DNA of 64,000 bases from Vibrio gigantis (lineage in GTDB: Bacteria; Pseudomonadota; Gammaproteobacteria; Enterobacterales; Vibrionaceae). Made by a program: the position numbers and the translations under genes. Location of the stretch: positions 186,001 to 250,000 of the forward strand of contig NZ_AP025493.1 in NCBI RefSeq assembly GCF_024347515.1, in the 5' to 3' direction. The notes below the pieces were generated by a model. The model saw nothing but the letters and a program-made list of their open reading frames with translations, was not told the origin of the DNA and ran no database searches. The first letter of the stretch is position 1; every line of letters begins with the position of its first letter. This document shows positions 9,735-17,936 of this stretch, piece after piece.

Positions 9735-10075
9735 TAAACGTGAATTGCGTTATAAATATACTCTTACAGCGTCTAAGCGATCGTTGTAGGGTCAATGCAG
9801 CACGAATTGTTTCCCAAAAAGTTCGGGTAAAAAACAGCTCTTACAAATGTTAAATCTATCATTTGCTGCAAGCTGAAGTAGCATCTCTTCATCTAACAAG
9901 TCGATAACATAGCTCCGATAAAATCAATTTTCAACAAAAATTTCCAATAGGAAATAGTTTTTCTTGTTTTGCTACAGGGAGCACGCTTTATTTCTCTGTG
10001 TGCTCTTTAATCAACAAAGCGCTTCATGCAACAATGAAATCAATAGACAGGAAGTAAGAAATTAATGAGGGACCT
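9735..10075. other. Divergent intergenic region glyA / XRE regulator
   Basis: About 440 bases separate the two divergent starts. I looked for the two-aptamer glycine riboswitch core before glyA and did not find it. No gene is seen. The region is AT-rich with several possible promoters and GAGGGACCT just before the regulator start. Confidence 0.5.
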
Positions 10076-10699
10076 ATGTCAGAAGACATTTATGATGAGT
10101 ACCCATCTCTAACGTTGGCGAAAGAGACGTTAGACCAGAATATCGAACCACTTAGGCTCGGCCAGCGTATTAAAGATATCCGCGGCAAGCTTGGTATTAC
10201 GTTAGAAGAGGCGAGCCAGCGTACAGGCTTAGCGCGTTCTACGCTGAGTAAAATTGAGAATGAACAAATCTCTCCAACATTCCAAGCGATGCAAAAATTG
10301 GCAATGGGTTTGCAAATCGACATGCCACAACTCTTTGAGCCGCCAAGAAAAAAAGTCGCAACAGGGCGTCGTGATTTAACTAAGGCAGGCCAAGGAAAAC
10401 CTCACCCAACACCGACTTACGAACATGAATTGCTTGCCACTGAGCTTTCAAATAAGAAGATGATGCCGTTTAAGAGCCGCGTGCGAGCACGAACTTTTGA
10501 AGAGTACAATGATTGGGTTCGCCACGACGGGGAAGAGTTCTTAATGATCATCTCTGGCGATGTGATGTTCTACTCAGAGTTCTACGAACCTGTACCAATG
10601 AGCGAAGGCGATAGCATGTATTATGATGCCAATATGGGGCATATGCTGATTTCTACCAGTACAGAAGATGCGCTGATTTTGTGGGTGACTGCAAAATAA
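10076..10699 (+). CDS. XRE-family regulator with C-terminal cupin domain
   Basis: Residues ~27-85 form a helix-turn-helix (LRLGQRIKDIRGKLGITL, then RTGLARSTLSKIENEQISP), and residues ~125-205 form a small beta-barrel cupin (HDGEEFLMIISGDVMFYSE, EGDSMYYDANMGHML). Such two-domain proteins bind DNA and sense a small molecule through the cupin. It lies divergently from glyA-gcvH-gcvP and directly before gcvT, so a role in controlling glycine/one-carbon genes is the natural inference; the ligand is not visible. GAGG five bases before the ATG fixes the start. A terminator follows at 10768. Confidence 0.9.
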   Translation: MSEDIYDEYPSLTLAKETLDQNIEPLRLGQRIKDIRGKLGITLEEASQRTGLARSTLSKIENEQISPTFQAMQKLAMGLQIDMPQLFEPPRKKVATGRRDLTKAGQGKPHPTPTYEHELLATELSNKKMMPFKSRVRARTFEEYNDWVRHDGEEFLMIISGDVMFYSEFYEPVPMSEGDSMYYDANMGHMLISTSTEDALILWVTAK

Positions 10700-10728
10700 G
10701 ATAACAAAGTTAGAATTTCTTATAGTGA

Positions 10729-10744
10729 ATGCAAACGTTTGCTT
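10729..10744. promoter_or_regulatory. PurR-like palindrome between XRE gene and its terminator
   Basis: ATGCAAACGTTTGCTT contains the perfect core GCAAACGTTTGC and matches the PurR consensus at 14 of 16 positions. A further CTAACGTTTGCC half-site follows 12 bases later. It is 30 bases after the regulator stop and about 400 bases before gcvT, upstream of a terminator, an odd place for a simple operator. Confidence 0.5.
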
Positions 10745-10767
10745 TTGTTTCTAACGTTTGCCAAAAG

Positions 10768-10807
10768 ACGCGATATTGATGTGAAAATCATCAATATCGC
10801 GTTTTTG
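10768..10807 (+). terminator. Terminator of the XRE-cupin regulator gene
   Basis: Arms ACGCGATATTGATG and CATCAATATCGCGT pair perfectly around seven bases and run into TTTTTG. Confidence 0.9.
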
Positions 10808-11147
10808 TATGTATCGATAAATTGTTTTTAAATTGTTAAATGTCACATTTTGAGCTGTTTTAATCTTGTTAAGGGTGTAAAACTCACTCAGGCTTGTTTA
10901 TTATAGTGAACACGGTTTACTCATGTTGATTGAAGTTTACTGAAGTGAATTCTTAGAAAGTGAGTTGTAGAGGTTTTGTACAGCTATTCATTTTTATAAA
11001 GCTGTCTATATAAGCCTATATAAAAGACATCACTTTTTACTATCTACTGCTTCTAGCGTTAATCTGTATCGTTAGAGGCGACTCTAAATAGAGATATAAG
11101 CGGCAGACTCGATTTTGGACGGCCTGCAACGCTTCATGGAGAAGAAA
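10808..11147. other. Leader region upstream of gcvT
   Basis: This 340-base gap holds the gcvT promoter and a likely long 5' leader. TTAGAG-GCGA-CTCTAA (11072-11087) is a perfect six-pair hairpin with a GNRA-type loop, and GGCAG/CCTGC lie further on. The conserved glycine-riboswitch core is absent, so gcvT does not seem to be under that switch. Confidence 0.45.
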
Positions 11148-12281
11148 ATGACTCAAGAACACGCTAATCAAGACCTACTAAAAACACCACTGCACGCACT
11201 TCACGTTGAAGAAGGCGCAAAGATGGTTCCTTTCGCTGGCTACGATATGCCAGTTCAGTACCCACTAGGTGTAAAGAAAGAGCACTTGCACACTCGTGAT
11301 GCTGCCGGTCTTTTTGATGTTTCTCACATGGGGCAACTTCGTCTTCATGGTGAAAACGCAGCTGCTGTCTTAGAATCTTTGGTTCCTGTAGATATTATTG
11401 ACCTTCCTTCTGGTAAACAGCGTTATGCGTTCTTTACTAATGAGCAGGGTGGCATTATGGATGATCTTATGGTTGCTAACCTAGGTGATCATCTATTTGT
11501 TGTTGTGAACGCAGCGTGTAAGACACAAGATATCGATCACCTAACGGCTCACCTTCCTGCTGATGTTGAAATGGAAGTGATTGACGACCGTGCTCTTCTA
11601 GCGCTTCAAGGCCCTAAAGCGGCTGAAGTTCTTGCTCGTTTCCAACCGAGCGTTGCAGACATGCTGTTTATGGACGTTCAAAAGGTAGATATCGATGGCG
11701 TTGAATGCATCGTGAGCCGCAGTGGTTACACAGGCGAAGATGGTTACGAGATCTCTGTACCAAACGATCATGCTGAAGCACTTGCTCGTAAGCTAACTGC
11801 AGAAGCTGAAGTTGAGTGGATTGGCCTTGGTGCTCGTGATTCACTTCGTCTTGAGTGTGGTCTATGTCTATACGGTCACGACTTAGACACAACGACAACA
11901 CCAGTAGAAGCTAGCCTTCTATGGGGCATTCAAAAAGTTCGCCGTACTGACGGTGAGCGTGCTGGCGGATTCCCAGGCGCTGATATCATCCTTGAGCAAA
12001 TCGCAACGAAAGACGTTCAACGTAAGCGTGTTGGTCTTGTTGGTCAAACTAAAGCACCAGTGCGTGAAGGTGCTGAGTTGTTCGATGCTGAAGACAATAA
12101 GATAGGTGTTGTAACAAGCGGTACTGCTGGCCCTAATGCTGGTAAGCCTGTTTCAATGGCGTACGTACGCACTGATCTTGCTGCTATCGGTACAGAAGTA
12201 TTTGCTGAAGTTCGTGGCAAGAAACTACCAATGACAGTAGAAAAAATGCCATTCGTACCTCAACGTTACTACCGTGGCTAA
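11148..12281 (+). CDS. gcvT: Glycine cleavage system aminomethyltransferase, T protein
   Basis: GcvT transfers the methylene group from GcvH-bound aminomethyl to tetrahydrofolate, releasing ammonia. The 377 residues from ATG 11148 match the family. The start is chosen because GGAG lies six bases upstream and LLKTPLHALHVEEGAKMVPFAGY follows, the usual N-terminus; TTG 11115 and ATG 11136 would only add unlikely residues. Other signatures are VSHMGQLRL, GIMDDLMV, SRSGYTGEDGYEI, GARDSLRLECGLCLYGHD and the C-terminal VTSGTAGP. It is on the plus strand, separate from glyA-gcvH-gcvP, so the complex is made from two transcripts around the XRE-cupin regulator. Confidence 0.97.
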   Translation: MTQEHANQDLLKTPLHALHVEEGAKMVPFAGYDMPVQYPLGVKKEHLHTRDAAGLFDVSHMGQLRLHGENAAAVLESLVPVDIIDLPSGKQRYAFFTNEQGGIMDDLMVANLGDHLFVVVNAACKTQDIDHLTAHLPADVEMEVIDDRALLALQGPKAAEVLARFQPSVADMLFMDVQKVDIDGVECIVSRSGYTGEDGYEISVPNDHAEALARKLTAEAEVEWIGLGARDSLRLECGLCLYGHDLDTTTTPVEASLLWGIQKVRRTDGERAGGFPGADIILEQIATKDVQRKRVGLVGQTKAPVREGAELFDAEDNKIGVVTSGTAGPNAGKPVSMAYVRTDLAAIGTEVFAEVRGKKLPMTVEKMPFVPQRYYRG

Positions 12282-12306
12282 TCTCTTTTAAGAGAAACCA
12301 CTAAGT

Positions 12307-12360
12307 AAAAGCCTATTGTTTGCTTCTCTGTATTGAGAGGTTTAACGGTAGGCTTTTTTG
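12307..12360 (+). terminator. Terminator of gcvT
   Basis: AAAAGCCTA and TAGGCTTTTTT pair around an inner CTCT/AGAG stem and end in a T run 26 bases after the stop. Confidence 0.7.
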
Positions 12361-12540
12361 TTTTTCGCAACGTATAAAACTTAAAATGATGAGCTGAGGT
12401 AAGTTGTTTACAAATTCGTTTATAAAATGAGAGATGTGGCCATATCGTTACAAATACTTACTATAATGATGATTAGTACGTGTTATGGTGGCGATTCATC
12501 AATCTTATAAATAAGTAGTAGGGGTTACAAGGAGTTATCT

Positions 12541-13605
12541 ATGAATGAGAACCATACAATGAGTCCGGTTCGTAAGACCGTTCTTGGGCTTTTAGCGCCA
12601 TTAATCTACACATCAAGCGTTATGGCGACAGAAAACTCGATCGAAAGTACCCCTGACGCGAACGTAACACCTTATATCGTGAATGGTAGTGATGCCACAG
12701 TAGCTGAGTTTCCTTCGATGGCCAGTCTGTTCATTGACCGTATCGATTATGATGGTATTTATTCTACATCCCCTTACTGTGGAGCCACCATTCTTACCCC
12801 TACCCATATTTTGACTGCAGCTCACTGTATCTATGGTGACGAGAATGCCCAGCTTTTTACTTCGGTTGTTCCTCAACTAGAGAATTCATCTGACTTTCCG
12901 AATGGGAATATTCAGAAAGCTCGAGTCGCTGAGGTTTACTATCACAATGATTATTCAGACAGAATAAGTGATTTATTAAGTAATGATGTTGCTATTCTCA
13001 AGCTAGAGAGTGCGCTTAACGTCGATTCCATCAATGATGTTATAAAACGACCATCAAACGATAATTACCGGATTGGGGTTAATGACTTTGTTGCAGTGGG
13101 TCATGGTGACACACGTTCAGGCTTTGACGGAACAACTTTGTTACAGAAGGTTGGCCTGAATTATGTAGATAACGCTACTTGTGCTTCAGCCTTTACAGAT
13201 GGTTCTGCGTTAACTGGTAAACAAATCTGTTTTATTGGTGATTACAGTGCGCTTACGAGATTATATGGCGGAACTTGCCAAGGTGACTCAGGTGGTCCGG
13301 TGTATTGGAAGGATGGTACCGATTATAGACAAATCGGAATCACGAGTTTTGGGCCTGGAACCTGTGGCGGTGGCTCCATTACGTCGACTGTGACGTCGGT
13401 ATTCACCGAGGTTTTCGATTATAAAGATTGGATTGACAGTGTGATCGCAGGAAATGAGACTGCTAAGTTCGTCTCGACAGATGCTAAGCGAGCGACTTAC
13501 ATCAATGCCCGATCTTCTTCTGGTAGCAGTGGTGGCAGTGTATCATTTGGTTTGATAGGTATGCTGATGTTGTTTGCTGGTGTTAGAAAAGCAGTTAAAC
13601 GTTAG
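12541..13605 (+). CDS. Secreted trypsin-like serine protease with GlyGly-CTERM tail
   Basis: The 354-aa precursor has an N-terminal signal sequence (ending near SSVMATENS), a chymotrypsin-fold domain starting at IVNGSDATVAEFPSM, and the catalytic triad His in LTAAHCIYG, Asp in NDVAILKLE and Ser in CQGDSGGPVYW. The C-terminus is a Ser/Gly hinge, a hydrophobic helix (FGLIGMLMLFAG) and a basic tail, i.e. a GlyGly-CTERM sorting signal cut by rhombosortase. This architecture is that of Vibrio VesA/VesB/VesC-type proteases exported by type II secretion and held at the cell surface. AAGGAG before the ATG supports the start. Substrates are unknown. Confidence 0.93.
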   Translation: MNENHTMSPVRKTVLGLLAPLIYTSSVMATENSIESTPDANVTPYIVNGSDATVAEFPSMASLFIDRIDYDGIYSTSPYCGATILTPTHILTAAHCIYGDENAQLFTSVVPQLENSSDFPNGNIQKARVAEVYYHNDYSDRISDLLSNDVAILKLESALNVDSINDVIKRPSNDNYRIGVNDFVAVGHGDTRSGFDGTTLLQKVGLNYVDNATCASAFTDGSALTGKQICFIGDYSALTRLYGGTCQGDSGGPVYWKDGTDYRQIGITSFGPGTCGGGSITSTVTSVFTEVFDYKDWIDSVIAGNETAKFVSTDAKRATYINARSSSGSSGGSVSFGLIGMLMLFAGVRKAVKR

Positions 13606-13622
13606 AGCTTCAATGTTTGAAC

Positions 13623-13660
13623 AAGTCGACGATTTATCTAACGATAGCGTCGACTTTTTT
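13623..13660 (+). terminator. Terminator of the trypsin-like protease gene
   Basis: AAGTCGACG and CGTCGACTT form a perfect nine-pair stem followed by a T run, 17 bases after the stop. Confidence 0.85.
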
Positions 13661-13698
13661 GTTTCCGTAAGCTTACAGTTGGTTAGTTGCTTGTCTAC

Positions 13699-14025
13699 TT
13701 AGTTACTCAGCTGGACAACCGCTTTACGGCTGTACCTTTCTAGGATCTCATCCATCTCTTTAATCGCATCATTGATGCTTTTTATTCCGCCTTGCGCCAC
13801 GCCTTTCTCATTTGTGTTTAAAGCTGAAAAAGCACGTTTAAGCTCTTTATCTTCCAGCATATCTCCGTGAAGTAAGACTTCTTTGTAAGTAAGAAGCCTG
13901 TGCTGAACTTCGATAATATCGGCGCGCGTCTTGTTTGAATTTAAAGCCTGTTTTATACAAGGAAACGCTAATTTGTAGTCATTTGCAATTTCCAATTCGA
14001 CTTCTTTCTTGTTCGCAATATGCAA
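13699..14025 (-). CDS. Unknown helical protein, ~108 aa
   Basis: I do not recognise this protein. It is predicted soluble and helical, with charged heptad-like stretches (HRLLTYKEVLLHG, INDAIKEMDEILERYSRK). The start used is TTG with GGGAA about ten bases before; the true start could be slightly further in, since no ATG lies near. It is divergent from a small XRE regulator 200 bases away. Its composition looks protein-like rather than a random frame. Confidence 0.5.
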   Translation of the reverse strand: MHIANKKEVELEIANDYKLAFPCIKQALNSNKTRADIIEVQHRLLTYKEVLLHGDMLEDKELKRAFSALNTNEKGVAQGGIKSINDAIKEMDEILERYSRKAVVQLSN

Positions 14026-14225
14026 TTTTTATTATTTCCCAAGACTTGGTTGACCAAGTTTACTAGCCTGAATAGTTGTAATTGACGTATGTGTGAATGT
14101 TTATGATACGTAAGGTTTTTAAGGATCGAATAATATGCCTTTAATGGCTTATGTAAACCGACACAAGTCAATATGGTCTGCTTCTTGCTGAATTTAGGTC
14201 ATAACTGTCTAATGAGGAAAAGCTA

Positions 14226-14543
14226 ATGTCGCAAGAGCCTATAGTCATGGCGCTGATTGAGCGCAGAAAGCAAGCTAATTTGTCTCAAGAAAAATTAGCC
14301 TCAAGTGCAGGAATGAGCTTAAAGACTTACCAACGTATTGAGCGAGGAGAAGCGGACATTAAGATGTCACAATATCGCTCGATAATACGAACTTTGAAAG
14401 TCACCGATTTGGATGTGGTACTTGATATTGTTGGAGCATCGCAGGCAACAGCAGAAGATGTGGCAGCGGTCAGTCGCTTACTGACCAGCGAAGAGCGAAT
14501 GTTGTTGATCAAACTGATTTTATCGGTCAAAAAACAGAAGTAG
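14226..14543 (+). CDS. Small XRE-family helix-turn-helix regulator
   Basis: The 105 residues contain a Cro/C1-type helix-turn-helix at residues ~8-65 (ALIERRKQANLSQEKLAS then GMSLKTYQRIERGEAD) and a short C-terminal tail that may dimerise (RLLTSEERMLLIKLIL). GAGGAAA before the ATG fixes the start. It is divergent from the unknown 108-aa gene and may control it. No prophage genes surround it, so this looks like a chromosomal small regulator whose target cannot be read from sequence. Confidence 0.85.
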   Translation: MSQEPIVMALIERRKQANLSQEKLASSAGMSLKTYQRIERGEADIKMSQYRSIIRTLKVTDLDVVLDIVGASQATAEDVAAVSRLLTSEERMLLIKLILSVKKQK

Positions 14544-14638
14544 ATTATTTCTTTCAAATGAAGAGTGCAACGGATCTAATAGTTAGCTAAATTGACAAAT
14601 ATTTCTAGGGCAATGTGTTAACTGAGTATGCGAAGCCA

Positions 14639-15049
14639 TCAGTTCACTCTTCCACGAAGTTGTTTGGTGGTACTTCTTTGTTTCTTGCTTTCGAGTCGTC
14701 TTTTCTGAGAACCACGAGTTGGCTTGGTTGCTCGTCTTACTTTTTGAACTTTCGTTGCTTCCAAGATTAGCTCTTTCAAACGCACTAAAGCATCATCTCG
14801 ATTTTGTTCCTGAGTTCTATACTGTTGGGCCTTAATGATAATCACACCACCTTTAGTGATGCGGCTATCTTTGTGCGCTAAGAGTTTTTCTTTATAGAAA
14901 TCAGGTAGGGTCGAGTGCTTGATGTCAAAACGTAAATGTATCGCGCTCGATACTTTATTGACGTTCTGGCCGCCGGCTCCTTGCGCTCTGATCGCTGTTA
15001 ACTGGAGTTCCCAGTCTTGAATCGAAACAGAGTTAGATATTTGTAACAT
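14639..15049 (-). CDS. arfB: Alternative ribosome-rescue factor / peptidyl-tRNA hydrolase ArfB
   Basis: ArfB (YaeJ) enters ribosomes stalled without a stop codon and hydrolyses the peptidyl-tRNA. The catalytic GGQ is in TAIRAQGAGGQNVNKVSSAI, and the basic C-terminal tail that fills the empty mRNA channel is present (KPTRGSQKRRLESKKQRS, ending QLRGRVN). Starting at ATG 15049 (MLQISNSVSI) gives 136 residues, in line with E. coli YaeJ at ~140; the upstream ATG at 15082 would add a non-conserved extension. It is divergent from the HAD phosphatase gene. Confidence 0.93.
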   Translation of the reverse strand: MLQISNSVSIQDWELQLTAIRAQGAGGQNVNKVSSAIHLRFDIKHSTLPDFYKEKLLAHKDSRITKGGVIIIKAQQYRTQEQNRDDALVRLKELILEATKVQKVRRATKPTRGSQKRRLESKKQRSTTKQLRGRVN

Positions 15050-15136
15050 AAACATCCATAGTGAACTGAAATATGGGGTCATGATACTGAATATTAGTTA
15101 TGGTATCAGTAACTTTCTTAAAGAGTGGTAGTAGTG

Positions 15137-15742
15137 ATGGGAATAGATTTGACGGCATATGAAGGATTAATCTTTGATATGGATGGTACGTTGATCGATA
15201 CAATGCCTGCTCATGTGCAAGCATGGAAACAAACGGCAGAACAGTTCGGCTTTGATTTTGAAGCTTCGTGGCTTCATAGCTTAGGTGGTATGCCGAGTTA
15301 TAAGATTGCGGGTGAAGTGAATAATAAATACGGTTTATCGCTCGACCCTCAAGCTGTCTCAACGTTTAAAATGGCTTCATTTTCGGCCATTGAAGACAAA
15401 GGAGGCATTATCCCATGTACGCACTCTTTGTTATTAGAACATCTAGGCAGCAAGAAGATTGCAGTGGGAACGGGCAGCCAGCGTAAAAGCGCTGAACAGT
15501 TATTAGAGAGAACCAACATTCTCAATAAACTTGATGTATTAGTGACAGCGACTGACGTTAAGAACCATAAACCGAATCCAGATACGTTTTTGGATGCGTG
15601 TTTTGGCATGGGATTGGAACCAAGCCAGTGTGTCGTTTTTGAAGATACTGATTTAGGCAAGCAAGCGGCACATGCAGCGAACATGGATTGTATTCTTGTG
15701 GTCGAAGGGAGAAAGTTAGAGTTCTATCCTGCACCAAGTTAA
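15137..15742 (+). CDS. HAD-family sugar-phosphate phosphatase, YqaB-like
   Basis: The nucleophile motif is IFDMDGTLIDTMPAH (residues ~11-25), motif II is AVGTGSQRKSAEQLL, and motifs III/IV are NHKPNPDTF with VFEDTDLGKQAA. The alpha-helical cap places it in the beta-phosphoglucomutase-like branch, and it most resembles E. coli YqaB, which dephosphorylates fructose-1-phosphate and related sugar phosphates. The ATG at 15137 is chosen over GTG starts upstream because DLTAYEGLIFD follows directly as in the family. It shares a terminator with the convergent diguanylate cyclase gene. The precise substrate is inferred. Confidence 0.88.
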   Translation: MGIDLTAYEGLIFDMDGTLIDTMPAHVQAWKQTAEQFGFDFEASWLHSLGGMPSYKIAGEVNNKYGLSLDPQAVSTFKMASFSAIEDKGGIIPCTHSLLLEHLGSKKIAVGTGSQRKSAEQLLERTNILNKLDVLVTATDVKNHKPNPDTFLDACFGMGLEPSQCVVFEDTDLGKQAAHAANMDCILVVEGRKLEFYPAPS

Positions 15743-15777
15743 ATGAAGCCTAAGTTAATGAATAACTGCTTTAATTT

Positions 15778-15819
15778 ATAGCCTAGCGGGATGCCATTGA
15801 TTTTTTGCTAGGCTATTTC
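15778..15819. terminator. Shared terminator between HAD and diguanylate cyclase genes
   Basis: ATAGCCTAGC and GCTAGGCTAT pair perfectly around a 19-base T-rich loop. The right arm includes the stop codon of the leftward diguanylate cyclase. Confidence 0.6.
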
Positions 15820-17712
15820 ACTCATTTCAGTATCTAAGAATAGGCATACGCTGTTTCTGCCGTTCGCTTTTGCTTCGTACAGAGCTAAATCCGCACATTT
15901 ATAGTTGAGGGCAGGGTCATTGGTTAAGTTTGTGATTCCACCGCTCACAGTGACCACACTGTCAAGCTCTAAGCTGACTGCAACCCTCAGTCGGTTAAGT
16001 ACATATTCTGCTTCTTCCGTTGTTGTATGAGGCAGAATAACACCAAACTCTTCTCCACCAATACGAGCTACAAAGTCAGTTTCACGGCACTCTCGTTGTA
16101 ATACCTGAGCAACAGTTTGAATCACTCTATCACCGTAATCGTGTCCAAACCTGTCGTTAATACGCTTGAAGTGATCAATGTCTAAGATAGCTAAGCATGA
16201 TTGCTCGCGGGTAGGGTAACGGTTAACGCGAGAGCACTCGTCGCGGAGTTCAAGGTCAAACTTTCGTCGGTTCCAACATCCAGCCAATGCATCTTTTTCA
16301 CTCAAATTTCTAAGTTTATTTTCGAGCTCTTTGTGTTTGCTAATATCGACAAATGAAGCGACATAAAATTGAATCACATCTTTTGAATCTTTAATGGTTT
16401 GGATTCTCAGTATTTCGGTGATCAACGAGCCGTCTTTACGACGATTAACTACTTCACCTTCCCACATGCCTTTCTCTTTGATAATGCTCCACATCTTGAT
16501 GTAGAACTCTTCATTGTAGCGACCAGAGGCAAACATAGAAGGTTGGCGGCCTTTTACGTCTTCTAATTCGTAACCACTCACGCGGGTGAACTCTTGATTT
16601 ACCTTGATGATTCGGTTGTTTCTGTCGGTAATCACCAAGGCAGACATGCCATTCATTGCTGCTTTAGCTAGCTGGCTCTCGATACTGTTCTTCTTGTGGT
16701 TGCTGTTCCACAATACGAAGCCTGCGGAGATCATCGAAATCAAGAAGGATAACGTAATAATCTGGACTATAATTGCTTGTTTTTCTTGCTTATATTGACT
16801 GTTGAACTGTTGGTTCTCAATGTGGAGAACCATATAAATTGGACCTTCAAACTGTTTAATCTTTGGGCTGATGTCAGCGTGAAAATACCAATTGCTCCCA
16901 TCGAAGTAACTTGAAGAAGTATTGTCTTGAATTGCTTTCCAAAGTTTAGGGAAGCGTTTTGCGTAAGTTTTATCTGCTCGCGATTCGATGACATGGCCGA
17001 AGGTTTCTGATTGATCAGGTCCCATAATTACGTGACCTGTTTTATTTAGAATGACCGGTACTGCCGCTGAAGTGCCTATTTGATAGTGCAGGCGTTCGTA
17101 GATCTCCAGCATGTTGAGGTTGGCGATAAAGTAACCGACGATATGACCTTGTGATGCAACCGGGGTCATTATTCGTAGCGCCGGGATTAACGGACGTACG
17201 ATTTTCCCATTTTCTACTTCTAAATCTATGCCATTCGAGCTGACCTGCCCAATATTGAGTGTTTGAAGTGTCTCAAAGTAACCACGAGACGATTTATTTT
17301 GTAATTCGGTGTCTGGTACTACAGTTGCTTTGTCGTCTTTGTAGTTGATACGAAAAACCTCATTACCATTTAGGTCGAGATATCGCAGCTGCGAATAGTA
17401 TTTTTGCCCACGAGCTAACATGACCCAAAGATCTTGAAGCGCCTCTTTATGTATGGTCGAAGGCTGTTTGATTGCACGGAGTAAAGTTTGAGAATCTGCA
17501 ATAGAAGGGACAGAGTTGGAAATTTGCTCCACGATAACGGCGAGTTCATGAAAGCTGTATTCAATCTGATTTTGGCTCGATTGCTTGATATTCAGCGTAT
17601 GCTGAGCTTCAACTCTGTCAAATTCAGAATTGATATACAGGGCAGGGACTAATCCTAGAGCGAATATGGTGCATAGAAATTGGCTGACTAGTTTTTTTAT
17701 ACTCGTATTCAT
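15808..17712 (-). CDS. Membrane diguanylate cyclase with periplasmic sensor and PAS domains
   Basis: Domain order is a membrane helix at ~10-30, a periplasmic Cache-like sensor to ~310, a second helix (IVQIITLSFLISMISAGFVLW), PAS at ~345-460 (NRIIKVNQEFTRVSGYE) and GGDEF at ~470-625. The active-site loop is GGEEF in FVARIGGEEFGVILP, and RETD five residues before it is the inhibitory c-di-GMP I-site, so an active, feedback-inhibited cyclase is expected. It would turn an extracellular signal into c-di-GMP. The ATG at 17712 has AAGGA five bases upstream; the GTG before it is too close to that site. An HD-GYP protein and an EAL protein elsewhere in the window are potential opposing enzymes. Confidence 0.95.
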   Translation of the reverse strand: MNTSIKKLVSQFLCTIFALGLVPALYINSEFDRVEAQHTLNIKQSSQNQIEYSFHELAVIVEQISNSVPSIADSQTLLRAIKQPSTIHKEALQDLWVMLARGQKYYSQLRYLDLNGNEVFRINYKDDKATVVPDTELQNKSSRGYFETLQTLNIGQVSSNGIDLEVENGKIVRPLIPALRIMTPVASQGHIVGYFIANLNMLEIYERLHYQIGTSAAVPVILNKTGHVIMGPDQSETFGHVIESRADKTYAKRFPKLWKAIQDNTSSSYFDGSNWYFHADISPKIKQFEGPIYMVLHIENQQFNSQYKQEKQAIIVQIITLSFLISMISAGFVLWNSNHKKNSIESQLAKAAMNGMSALVITDRNNRIIKVNQEFTRVSGYELEDVKGRQPSMFASGRYNEEFYIKMWSIIKEKGMWEGEVVNRRKDGSLITEILRIQTIKDSKDVIQFYVASFVDISKHKELENKLRNLSEKDALAGCWNRRKFDLELRDECSRVNRYPTREQSCLAILDIDHFKRINDRFGHDYGDRVIQTVAQVLQRECRETDFVARIGGEEFGVILPHTTTEEAEYVLNRLRVAVSLELDSVVTVSGGITNLTNDPALNYKCADLALYEAKANGRNSVCLFLDTEMSEIA

Positions 17713-17936
17713 CACTGTCCTTAAAGAATCAGCGCAATACTATATATTTTATAGGGTTTTTAATGTGATCTTGCCCCAGAACTTAAAACAAGAACTACAT
17801 ATAACTGCAGTTTTAGTGCAACTTTTTGCAATTGAACTTGATTATTGAGCAATTAATTCCTTTAAAAACTGATTGCTCAATAGGGGGATTCTAAGGACAT
17901 TCTTAGAAAGATTAATCGTGACTATTAGGGATTTAT

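Noticed and set aside
11040-11147. Glycine riboswitch before gcvT or glyA
   Set aside because: Neither leader shows the conserved glycine aptamer core; only simple hairpins are present.
13968-14171. Frame overlapping the start of the 108-aa gene in another phase
   Set aside because: Considered as a frameshifted N-terminus, but it shows no continuity with the 108-aa protein and has no start signal.
15033-15362. 109-codon frame opposite the HAD gene
   Set aside because: Spans two real gene starts on opposite strands and has no family features.
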